Part shown: one piece after another, positions 24,264 to 33,157 of the stretch | Position numbering within the stretch: the stretch's first letter is position 1 | How the letters are laid out: every line of letters starts with the position of its first letter | From: Apostichopus japonicus | Lineage: Eukaryota > Echinodermata > Holothuroidea > Aspidochirotida > Stichopodidae | DNA: 64,000 nt | Direction: 5' to 3' | Assembly: GCF_037975245.1 (NCBI RefSeq) | Contig: NC_092563.1 | Coordinates: 29,351,960 to 29,415,959, forward strand | Position numbers and translations under genes: made by a program | Notes under the pieces: generated by a model | Database searches by the model: none | What the model saw: only the letters and a program-made list of their open reading frames with translations | Told to the model about the DNA's origin: nothing

Positions 24264-25152
24264 GGAAGCAGGACACTTCGCCCAACAACCATTTCGCCCA
24301 ACTGCCATTTCGCCCAACCTTACCATCTCGCCCAACCAGCCTGGTCATTTCGCCCAACCAGCCTGGTCATTTCGCCCAACCAGCCTGGTCATTTCGCCCA
24401 ACCAGCCTGGTCATTTCGCCCAACCAGTCTGGTCATTTCGCCCAACCTTGATTAAATATGATATTACAAAAGTAAACGTTAGGGAATTGTTAACGTTACG
24501 GGATACGAACAGAGTATTAAGAAACTTGAAGTCGTGGTTAAATTGATTACATAAGTATGTGATTACATATGTGGTTACATTGATAAAGTGGTTACATTGA
24601 TTAAATATAGTAATTCAATAAAACGGACGGGTTTTATATATTTTTCTCAATTTAATAAGGAAACGTTCGGGAATTGTTAGTCAGTAGGATGGATCAGTGT
24701 TTTAGGGGTTAGGTTTGATAGGTTTCCATGAAGACCGATTCCCCTGTGTTTGTATAATAATATAACTTTCATTGTATGCGTAAACGCCTACAGTAGTGTA
24801 ATCCTCCCATTATACCCGAAATAACTGCTCAGACTCCGATCGATATCGAGCGGACCTCACTTTTTTATTTACCTATTACGAAGTAACCTAACCCAAAATA
24901 AATCAAATTGAACTAGTGGAAGAGAAAAAGTAATATTATTCTGACTGAATATTAGTAAAAATAAGGTTGGGCGAAATGACTATGATGGTTGGGCGAAATG
25001 ACCATGCTGGTTGGGCGAAATGACTATGATGGTTGGGCGAAATGACCATGCTGGTTGGGCGAAATGACCAGGCTGGTTGGGCGAAATGACCAGGCTGGTT
25101 GGGCGAAATGGCAGTTGGGCGAAATGATTGTTGGGCGAAGTGACTAGAAAGC
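24264..25152. mobile_element. 889-bp foldback-like transposon with 22-bp tandem-repeat ends, present only in copy A
   Basis: The left end is a run of CAGCCTGGTCATTTCGCCCA-type 22-bp units (to about 24,450), and the right end (about 24,965-25,125) is the same in inverse orientation. Outer bases are followed on both sides by CACTTCGCCCAAC. GGAGCTGC is duplicated at 24,256-24,263 and 25,153-25,160, and copy B has one TGAGCTGC at 49,389-49,396. The ~500-bp middle is AT-rich and non-coding. Same architecture as the 4.85-kb element but an unrelated repeat unit. Confidence 0.87.
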
Positions 25153-25716
25153 GGAGCTGCTACTCTAACCATGGAGCTATAATCTGTTTATAGCCCCATG
25201 CTCTAACAAGCTCCTTGGTATGACAAGTGTTCACAAGGAAGCTTTCTTAAACTTACAAGGTTGATTCACTACCGTGCAGAAGGAGTATGAATAGACATAT
25301 ATACCAGTCACCGCCTGAGTCGAAATATGTGTGTTTGTGTCTTAAACGAAACGGAATATACTGCTCTATTACTTGGGTAGCATAAAGGCGTATTTGTGAA
25401 AAAGGTCAGTATGTCAAACAGTGAAAGAAAGCGTGTTGCCTTGTCATCAGACTTATAATACTAGTAGGCTACATTAGCATGAATACGACGAGTACAAGGC
25501 TCATAACCGTAAGTACGAGTAGGAATACTACATTTTACACTAATTGCTTTACTAGATTCCAAACTTTCCAGAGTACACTATTTACGAGGCCAAAACGCTG
25601 AGGACGAGAACAGGTTTATTATGCCAGAATACGGGCACAAGTGCGAACACACAATATTGTACAAGTCTGCTTTTAACCACTGTCGGTTCTTCAAACTATA
25701 GGGCATATCTTTGGGT

Positions 25717-25738
25717 TAATTAATTAATTAATTAATTT
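25717..25738. repeat. (TTAA)n microsatellite
   Basis: About five TTAA units here, about three in copy B (49,928). Confidence 0.9.
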
Positions 25739-25874
25739 TAATTACTGAACGGCAATTCACCTCATATTCCTCTCTTCACAACAAGCCCTAAAACTCTTTT
25801 ATAATCAAACATCACTTTTCTTGTATTTCCACTAATGTAATTTATGTTATCATATGTAAACGTTGTAATTTATT

Positions 25875-26131
25875 TACATAGGTGAAACCGAGCGAAGACT
25901 GGCAGATCGTATTACCGAACACTTACGCTCCATCAAATCAAAGTTTCCTGGTTACCCTGTTGCCTCTCACTTCAATTCCCCCTCCCCCTGTAAGATCACT
26001 GACTTTGAAGTTACGTGTGCTCTGTCCCCCAGAGGCACTGATATCGATCGTCTTAAATCCGAAAATAGACTTATTTTCGGCTTGGCACCTTATCCCCTTA
26101 TGGTTTAAACTCTAAATTCGATTTGTTGTAA
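25875..26131 (+). pseudogene. Penelope-like element 3' fragment, GIY-YIG endonuclease domain (copy A)
   Basis: Reads YIGETERRLADRITEHLRSI, then KSKFPGYPVASHFNSPSP and TDIDRLKSENRLIF. After a one-base frame change it ends RLGTLSPYGLNSKFDLL and a stop. This is the carboxy-terminal GIY-YIG nuclease region of Penelope-like retroelements, with the Tyr-Ile-Gly start and conserved Arg-x-x-x-His-Leu. Upstream RT sequence is missing, so the copy is 5'-truncated. A decayed hammerhead-like motif follows about 100 bp downstream. The copy-B equivalent (50,079) has a further one-base loss in the C-run. Confidence 0.75.
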
Positions 26132-26232
26132 GTCCTTTTACCCTGCTACTTTTCGCTTCTTTCATGTGTGTGCATTGGACCATTTTATCTTCTTCGTTCG
26201 CTGTTTACAGTTTTAGTAGTCTTTTTGCCCAC

Positions 26233-26264
26233 TTTCTTAAAGGGTTTATACCCGAAACGTCGTG
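26233..26264 (+). ncRNA. Decayed hammerhead-ribozyme-like motif 3' of the GIY-YIG fragment
   Basis: AAGGGTTTATACCCGAAACG then TCG gives a GGGT/ACCC stem II, an intact GAAA and a GTC cleavage-type triplet, but the catalytic CTGATGA box reads TTCTTAA. Hammerhead ribozymes are known in Penelope-like elements; this one looks dead. Confidence 0.45.
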
Positions 26265-26308
26265 TTTCTTTTCTTTATCATTAGCACTAGCAAACTTTAC
26301 TATTTTCC

Positions 26309-26440
<132 letters not shown>

Positions 26441-26504
26441 AACAAGGAAGGATCATGACTGCAAGAAGAGTGCTCTATGCTATAAAAGCAGAGCCTAAAC
26501 ATAT

Positions 26505-26982
26505 AAGTAAATGCCTTGGTAAGTACAGCTGTTACTCGGAGTTTCACGCCCTTAGGGTGGCCCCTCTAAGCAAAGGTACAGTACCCACAGTAAGTCCTTC
26601 CGCCATGAGCGTTACGAGAAAGAAACAGAGCTTTCCAAACATATGGGACCTGAAGCGTAAGGGTGCCCCCTTCGTTATTGAGTGGAGCGTACTTAAGCAT
26701 TCCAATACTCGCATGCGTAGATCCGGTCAATGTAACCTCTGTATTGATGAGAAGCTTTGTATCCTCCTGTCCAAAAACCCGCATTTACTCAATAAAAGAT
26801 CTGAATTCATCTCCAAGTGTCGCCACAATAGGCTCAAACCAATGAACCGTGCACGTAAGAAATAGGGTTCGTGTTCCCCATAGAATATATCCGCGCAGCG
26901 AGTATTTGTTCAGTTGTCTGACGATCGCCACCCTAAGGGCGTGAAACTCCGAGTAACAGCTGTACTTACCAAGGCATTTACT

Positions 26983-26983
<1 letters not shown>
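26505..26983. repeat. 56-bp perfect inverted repeats bracketing a GIY-YIG fragment (copy A)
   Basis: Arms 26,505-26,560 and 26,928-26,983 are exact reverse complements over 56 bases (AAGTAAATGCCTTGGTAAGT ... AGGGTGG), each with (TA)n outside. The enclosed DNA carries a Penelope-type GIY-YIG remnant. Probably the inverted terminal arrangement common in Penelope-like insertions. Confidence 0.85.
26634..26865 (+). pseudogene. Second Penelope-type GIY-YIG fragment (copy A)
   Basis: The reading contains NIWDLKRKGAPFVIEWSVLK, then CNLCIDEKLCILL and LLNKRSEFISKCRHNR. The W-x-L-K, C-x-L-C-x-x-E-K and LNKR-x-E-x-x-x-x-CRH blocks belong to a GIY-YIG lineage found in Penelope-like proteins of other invertebrates, different from the fragment at 25,875. 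No RT part is present. Copy B has two extra bases (ATAT for AT) that break the frame. Confidence 0.6.
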
Positions 26984-27025
<42 letters not shown>

Positions 27026-27084
27026 AAAAATTGAAAACACCACAGACTTTAACTTATACATCTATTTACCAAAATTGATACAAA

Positions 27085-27131
27085 AAGAACGACATGTTTC
27101 GAAAGTAGCGACTTTCATCATCAGGTTACAG
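27085..27131 (-). ncRNA. Hammerhead ribozyme core (copy A)
   Basis: On the minus strand: stem I AAC, then the catalytic CTGATGA (27,124-27,118), a stem II of GAAAGT / ACTTTC closed by CGCT, then GAAA (27,100-27,097), a minimal self-complementary stem III CATG, the cleavage dinucleotide TC, and GTT closing stem I. All invariant core positions of a type I hammerhead are present. The very short palindromic stem III is the form described in Penelope-like elements and retrozymes, thought to act as a dimer. It lies 100 bp from the inverted-repeat GIY-YIG fragment, on the other strand. Copy B is identical. Confidence 0.72.
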
Positions 27132-27940
27132 ACGCAAAATGAACAAGTAATAGCAGACAAATGTACACTAGCAATAACACACAAGGAAAAGTAGATTATT
27201 AGTAGTTATTACTCCTAAAAGTATCTGTATAATTCTGCTCATTCAACTTGTATTATATTTTTCTTCTTTTACCAGGGAATCTTCTACTCTGTTAAGCCAA
27301 TTCAGGCTTTATGGAAGACTTCCTTCCACATTGTTACTCTTTTTTGTCTTTTTGATCAAACCAATAAATAAACAAAATGACGTTCGAAAAACCTCTTTTT
27401 GCAATTGCCAGTATATATATCTGAACGCTCTGACACCGAGTTTCATGCTGAAGAATAAAGCAACTTGAGAACATTATCAGAACAATTGTTCAGTAGACAA
27501 ACACTTCAAGTCACTCAATTCCTTTAACGCATATATACTCTGGACCAGAGTTCATAGGTTACGTAATCTGTACTCGGCTAATACCATGCATTATGGTCGT
27601 CTGTAAATCAATAACGGCGACAAACTGAACATTATTAAAAAGAATTCATTGTTAGCATCAATTTATTGAAAAGAAGGATGAACCAAGAAGTATTTCGAAT
27701 AATATCAATACTTTCTTCAGGATAAACGGAAACCATCTTACTCTTTCTATTTTCACACATTGTGGGACTGGTTGTAGCAAGTTGTGTGTCGCAACTAATA
27801 ATTTCAACGATTTCTTGGGTATGTTGGTCCCAGCTTGAACAATATCCTCCATGATACCGGTTACAATGTTTGTCACGGAGCGTAATTCTATGTCTGAGCA
27901 TCTATCCAGTCTCAACCATATAAGCAACTGCAGGATTATG

Positions 27941-27988
27941 AATAATCATTAATGATTATTATTCATAATAATTGCCTTAATTAAGGCA
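27941..27988. repeat. Two adjacent perfect palindromes (copy A)
   Basis: AATAATCATTAATGATTATT (20 bp) is followed 12 bases later by TGCCTTAATTAAGGCA (16 bp). Both are perfect and are retained unchanged in copy B at 52,142-52,189. Confidence 0.9.
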
Positions 27989-28358
27989 TCCGTGTGGTAG
28001 TATTCTTAGGCACGTCATTTCCTGGTTTGGGCTAGTTGCGCTTATCTTTCCTATTGTTATACATACACTTTTCAAACTTGTGTACAGAAAATGAATATAA
28101 AGAAAATTGAAAGAAAACTTTATCGAAGCCTCACATGCAGGGAAATGAAGAATGATATCACCTTTTGTTTCCACTTTACTTTTACAGGCTGGATTAACAA
28201 TCAACACTAACGATCACCAAGGAAGTGTAATTCTGAGACGAATATGAACTGAGTGACGCAGGATTAATGTTTTAAGTGGTAGAATTGACGACGAAATTAT
28301 TGTGAAATATCAGGCTACTGGAACGGCGCGTTGATTTCGAGTGGAGTCTGTGATAAAT

Positions 28359-28383
28359 CACGTGACTTTCAATGATGACGTCA
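28359..28383 (+). promoter_or_regulatory. E-box and CRE upstream of sulfotransferase copy A
   Basis: CACGTG (28,359-28,364) and a perfect TGACGTCA cAMP-response element (28,376-28,383) lie about 340 bp before the start codon. In copy B the E-box is kept but the CRE reads TGTCGTCA. Motif-level evidence only. Confidence 0.45.
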
Positions 28384-28444
28384 CTCTTTCGTTTCGCATG
28401 TTCAATTCTGTTCTTCTGCCTGATCGACTTTGGTTAAAATTTGT

Positions 28445-28549
28445 AAAATGTTGGGAAACTTATTGGATATCTACAGGCTTAGAAGCGCTAAATTTTTTTA
28501 AAATGTTGGGAAACTTATTGGATATCTACAGGCTTAGAAGCGCTAAATT
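28445..28549 (+). repeat. Tandem duplication of a ~50-bp unit upstream of the sulfotransferase (copy A)
   Basis: AAAATGTTGGGAAACTTATT...GCGCTAAATT occurs twice, 55 bp apart, with no mismatch over 50 bases. Present in both copies (B: 52,646-52,750). Confidence 0.95.
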
Positions 28550-28715
28550 GACGTTGTCAGGGTTTGGACTCCGTACGAATTTCCCATTTCAGCTTACTAT
28601 ATCATTGGGTATTTTATGTAATTTGTTGGTTAGGTTGTAATACCTTAATTGAGCGTTCGAAAGGATTTATCATAGTCTTCACTTTGATCAAGTTGTTAAA
28701 CGATACCACAATACA

Positions 28716-29076
28716 ATGGTTAAGGATAACCTAGCTGGTTGTAAATCCGCATATGTCTTGCTGATATATGCCGCCATTGCGGTGGTTTATGCCTCATTGC
28801 AATTACAGACATCTACACCTGTCTTCAGACCTCCAAACTTTGCCAACAAGTTGCAACCACGGCCAATGCGTGATTCTTTAGATTACGGTGAAAGACTCGC
28901 CGAAACAAAGAATCAATCTCTTCCAATAAACGCGACCTCTGTATCTTCGCTAACTTCAGCAATGAGGCAATACACTGGTACCGCCGCAGAAAAGAGAACG
29001 GGAAACATCAAAATCAAAACCCCGGACGAAACTGAGATAGTTGCACAACCTACCAGAGAGTCTCTTAATGATACTG
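28716..29076 (+). CDS. WSCD-type sulfotransferase copy A, exon 1 (membrane anchor and stem)
   Basis: First of four exons (361, 171, 198 and 344 nt; 357 residues in all). A short basic N-terminus is followed by one hydrophobic segment at residues 12-28 ([17 protein letters not shown]), giving a type II Golgi-type topology. A Ser/Thr-rich stem carries N-glycosylation sequons at Asn66 and Asn72. The donor is gtaagt after a phase-1 break. No WSC domain is present, so this is a sulfotransferase-only relative of vertebrate WSCD1/2. The start ATG is the first in the open frame. A (TA)n tract begins 30 bp into the intron. Copy B differs at residue 83 (Met here, Ile there). Confidence 0.85.
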
Positions 29077-29104
29077 GTAAGTCGAGGAATATAGATATAT
29101 ATAG

Positions 29105-29203
<99 letters not shown>

Positions 29204-30324
29204 GATCAGTTAAAATCAATATGAAAAAGCGTCTGGACCACAATTATATAGAATAGAATGGATCCCTTAATTATTCGTTTGGTATGAAAATTGATATGAT
29301 ATTGTTGTTGTTAGGACAATTGCAATCTTAATGATATTGAGTAGTGTTGGACAGGTTTAGTAAACTTGCCGGAAATTGGGGACCAAACGACATGGGCATT
29401 GGTATATGGTACAACCCCGGTTCGAGCGAGCGTGGGGGGGGGGGGGGGGTGTGGTGGGGTTAGGGGTAGTGGAAGATGTGACTTTGAATTTGAAGGAGCA
29501 AACTACAAGGTATAAATAACTAAAACCTTCAAAACTTACCGCAACAATATATCTTGTCTGAGTATTTGAATGTTCAACAACCATTAATAAGGAATATTTT
29601 AATTTAATTTTCCAACCAAGGGAGACTTTTTAATAATATATGGGTACTTTACAATCACAAAAATTTAAAAGTTGGGTAGATCTTATTGCCAAAAGAGGGA
29701 AAATCTAAAAATGTATTCAACAGGGACACTTTTCAGATTTTTCACAGAACTGCATGAGCTCCCCGATTGCACCGCCTTAATCCAAACGCGAAAATCTGCT
29801 TTGAGATCATTTAAGTTTAACAGACTCAAACTGAGGTATTATATTATCCCCATATGAAAACAAAAGTCAATTTCATGTTTGAGTCATTTAACATTCGAAA
29901 TTTAGTGACTGTCCTGTCATATTGCATATAACTGTAACCAACTATGTCAATCTAATCCTATGTTGTTGATACATCAATGAGAAACAATTCATCAAACTAC
30001 AAAACTTTTTTTTTCGCGTTTTGATTGCCAATATAGAGCAAATTTTGGGGTTAAAATTGATTAAAATGTTTCGTGGGCTTACCGAGGGCGTATCTTGAAG
30101 GACTGGCTGGGATAATTCGGGGGGGGGGGGGGGGTTAGGCGCTGCAGCCCGGGACGGAGCTCGATTAGGGAGACCGGGATTAAATGGGAAAAATAATTGT
30201 CTTTGCTCATTCATGATTTACAAAGGATAGAGGAAGAGGATAAAACTGGTATACGGTGACTTGGCTGTCAAAAGTGTGTGATTGTACAAATTTGACTCGT
30301 TGACGACTTTTGTTGTTGTTACAG

Positions 30325-30495
30325 AAATGTCGTCTTTGTGCGATAAAATTAGGTTTATGCCGGAAGGTGGACTGCCAGTGGTAGCTTTGGCCAGTCTTCC
30401 AGGCTCTGGAAACACGTGGTTGAGGTATCTAATTGAACGAGTAACAGGGATATACACCGGAAGTATTTATAATGACACGAGTCTTTATCGTGGAG
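30325..30495 (+). CDS. WSCD-type sulfotransferase copy A, exon 2 (PAPS-binding loop)
   Basis: Preceded by a T/G-rich tract ending ttacag and followed by gtaag. Encodes [20 protein letters not shown], in which PGSGNTW (residues 146-152) is the 5'-phosphosulfate-binding loop that holds the PAPS donor. [18 protein letters not shown] follows, a signature of WSCD-type proteins. Phases at both ends match exons 1 and 3. Compared with copy B it has Ile129 (B: Met) and Asn170 (B: Lys); the Asn forms a third sequon, NDT. The family is thought to transfer sulfate to glycans; the acceptor here is unknown. Confidence 0.9.
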
Positions 30496-31181
30496 GTAAG
30501 TTGAAATCAGCTTCTGGGGGAGGGTGGGTGGACGGGAGCTTGAGGGGACTCTATAGCAGACAGACTATTTAAAAGAAATCCTACTGTACAGTACACATAA
30601 TGTAACATGAATATGTGGTACAGCCTAATCAGTTGGCTTTCTGCAATATCGTTTCAAAAATTGCAATCTGTAGCACCATCTCCTGCAGTGCTTCTATAGG
30701 CATCCTTCATTTTACCAAACCTTTTTCAAATGGGGGAGGGGACACCTCTCCCCTTCAAAGTTTTATTTTTTTCATTCGGAGGGATGAGCAGATGAGAATA
30801 AAACATTAATAACTACTCATCTCATAGCATAATGTGTGAGTTCATTTTATGAGATACACGAGTCATTATGAGCCTAGTTTAAGGCTACCGCCTACACGAG
30901 TCAGTCACTAAACCTTGGCGAGGGGGGGGGGGTTCCCCCAAGGTTTGTCCCTGTCCCCAATGATTGACGCCCCTGTTTAGGGGTGATATACCAAGAACAT
31001 TTAGTTGGTTGTTAGCAATTATAGCTCAGTAACTGAAGGAAGGTTTAAAGAAGATTTAAAACGTCTTTAAGGTTCATAATCATTAGTTTAAAGTGTTTCA
31101 TAACGATTACCACAAGCATGTTTTATCTTTGTGTTGTGACCCCTCTGGCGTAACGATCTCTACTATATTTCCCATTTCATC

Positions 31182-32302
31182 TCATCTGTCCTCTTCGTGC
31201 CTTGTGGCACATAAGGCCATCACGCTCTGTTTCCACTTGTCCCTGTCTCGTGCACTTTCCCTTGCCTCATTCCAAGTCTTCCACCCGCCTTGCTTTCTTT
31301 CTCTTTCCACTGTCCTCCTCCACGTTGTTTTTGGTCTGCCAACTTTCCGCTTTCCTTCTGGCCGCCATGTCAGGGCAATCATACAATAGGGATCACTTGG
31401 TTTCCTTAAAACATGACCAATCCAATTCCATCTTCTTCTTTTGACTTCTTGACTTATTCTTGCAGTTTGGGTGTATTCATTGAGCTCATCCATTGAAATG
31501 ATATTGGGCCAGAATATTTGTAGTGCCTTCTTCAAACACTGGTATTGGAAGGAATCCAGTCTATTTTCATCACTTTTGTTCATTTTCTACGTAATTCGGC
31601 GCAACCATAAAGAAGTACTGGTCTTACCAAAGTTTTGTATAGCTTGAGTTTGGTTTTTCTTCCGTACTGTTTGGATCTCCATATCTTGTCCAATTTAGTA
31701 AATGCAACTCTTGCCTTGTTTATTCTGCTATTCATTTCCCTCTCTCCACCTCCTTCTTTGCTTACTATTGCACCTAAGTATGCAAATTCATTCACATCAT
31801 CTATGTCATACTCTTCTATTTTAACTGCATCCCTCTTCTTGTTATTCATTCTCATGATCTTTGTCTTCTTTTTGTTTACTTTAAGTCCAACTCTACTCGC
31901 GAGACCAGTTATACTGTTTGTTTTCTTTTGCATTTGAGAATGGCTGGAAGATAGGAGCGCGACGTCATCTGCAAAGTCTAGATCTTCAAGCTTAGACGTC
32001 ATCTGCCACCTGATCCATGTGTTGTTGTCTTTGGTAGTCTCTCTCATCATCCAGTCAATCACAAGAAGAAAGAGAAATCCGGACATTACGCATCCTTGCT
32101 TTACCCCCGTCTTTACTTGGAACCACTCTGTTACTTCGCCGTCATCTAACACTGCACACACACTGTCTGAATACATTATTTTGACTATGTTGATGATTTT
32201 CCCTGGTATGTCGTATTGTCTCATGATCTCCCACAAACTGTCCCGGTGAATCGAATCAAAAGCCTTTTCATAGTCGATGAAATTTTGATAATGAAGATTG
32301 CG
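31182..32302 (-). mobile_element. 5'-truncated non-LTR retrotransposon, RT and C-terminal region (copy A)
   Basis: Encodes LINE reverse transcriptase blocks: FIDYEKAFDSIHRDSLWEIM, GVKQGCVMSGFLF, the catalytic FADDV, then KTKLKLYKTLVRPVLLYGC. After a frameshift near 31,585 comes the carboxy-terminal WIGHVLRKPSD ... GRPKTTWRR block. The endonuclease and the 5' half of the RT are missing. The right end is cut by the inverted tail of the Penelope-like element at 32,303. Located antisense in intron 2 of the sulfotransferase. Copy A has a small extra indel (GGCG) at the frameshift relative to copy B. Confidence 0.85.
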
Positions 32303-32378
32303 AAATATCCAATTGACATCCAGCACAGCCATTCATTAAGTTATTACTGGCTTTAATGGTAAGGGCTTCGATTATTTT

Positions 32379-32613
32379 AAGCTTTTCACATCTGGCTGGT
32401 CCGTCTGTGCGCTCCGAATACAGTTTGTTCGCTGGTGCGTTTCAGCTCAGGGGAATTGGTTTTTAAATTTTTTTAAAGTTTTTACTTTTATACACGGAGT
32501 CGGTAGTTGCACCTCATTCCTTGATAAAGCCTTAACCCGGCGAAATATTGGAACATACAACTTTGTATACTTTTTCTTACTGTGCTTGTTGAAGTTTCAT
32601 TTTCTACATTTCA
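32379..32613 (+). repeat. Left terminal repeat of Penelope-like element (copy A)
   Basis: From AAGCTTTTCACATCT to TTCTACATTTCA; matches 35,007-35,240 with a handful of changes. Confidence 0.92.
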
Positions 32614-32628
32614 TCATATACACCAAGC

Positions 32629-33100
32629 ATGTCAACATCCGCTCTTTCATATTATAGACTAGCGAAGAAACTAACTCGCATTCGAAGCAATATATGCTTT
32701 CTCCGTGAATGTAAACGTAAATGTGTAGTACCTAACGGCCTTAGGGCCAAAAACGTACTTCTCAACACCATCAATTCACCTCGTGCTGTAGCCCCCACCA
32801 GAAAACATAGCCTCCAATGGCTACAACTCGCACTTGATACGGAATATCATCGTTTATCATGTATCAAAACGAACGTCTTCCCTTAACCATTATGTGAAGA
32901 TAAAATAATATCAACTTTCAAAGACTCACTACGGGACATTAAACAGAAGAAACTGCAACTATTACTAAACGCCAACATAAACGAAACAACTATAGCTTCC
33001 ACCGCCCAAAGGATTTGAGAACCTGTCATCGTACCCACTCGACTCAAACCTGGTCAACGTACTCAACAAGGGACCATCATATGTCAACGCTGATCCCAAG
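32629..33100 (+). pseudogene. Penelope-like element N-terminal region, broken (copy A)
   Basis: The reading from the ATG at 32,629 (YYRLAKKLTRIRSNICFLRE, ECKRKCVVPNGLRAKNVL) stops at a TAA at 32,884-32,886. It can be followed past the stop (STFKDSLRDIKQKKLQLLL) until near 33,020, where the frame changes into the one of the main ORF. The same stop and frame change are in copy B, so this damage predates the duplication. Confidence 0.7.
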
Positions 33101-33157
33101 TTTCTACCGCGAGCCTGTATAACAGCTAGAGCCAGCTTACAATTAGCAGTTGATCAA

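Noticed and set aside
24212-25172. Frames with repeated 'PNQPGHFAQPAWSFR' peptides
   Set aside because: By-product of the 22-bp terminal repeats of the foldback element, not a repeat protein.
27635-27927. Overlapping minus-strand open frames of 88-89 codons
   Set aside because: Kept in both copies only because the copies are nearly identical; no domain or codon signal seen.
32019-32249. Plus-strand open frames opposite the LINE RT
   Set aside because: Antisense of reverse transcriptase coding sequence.
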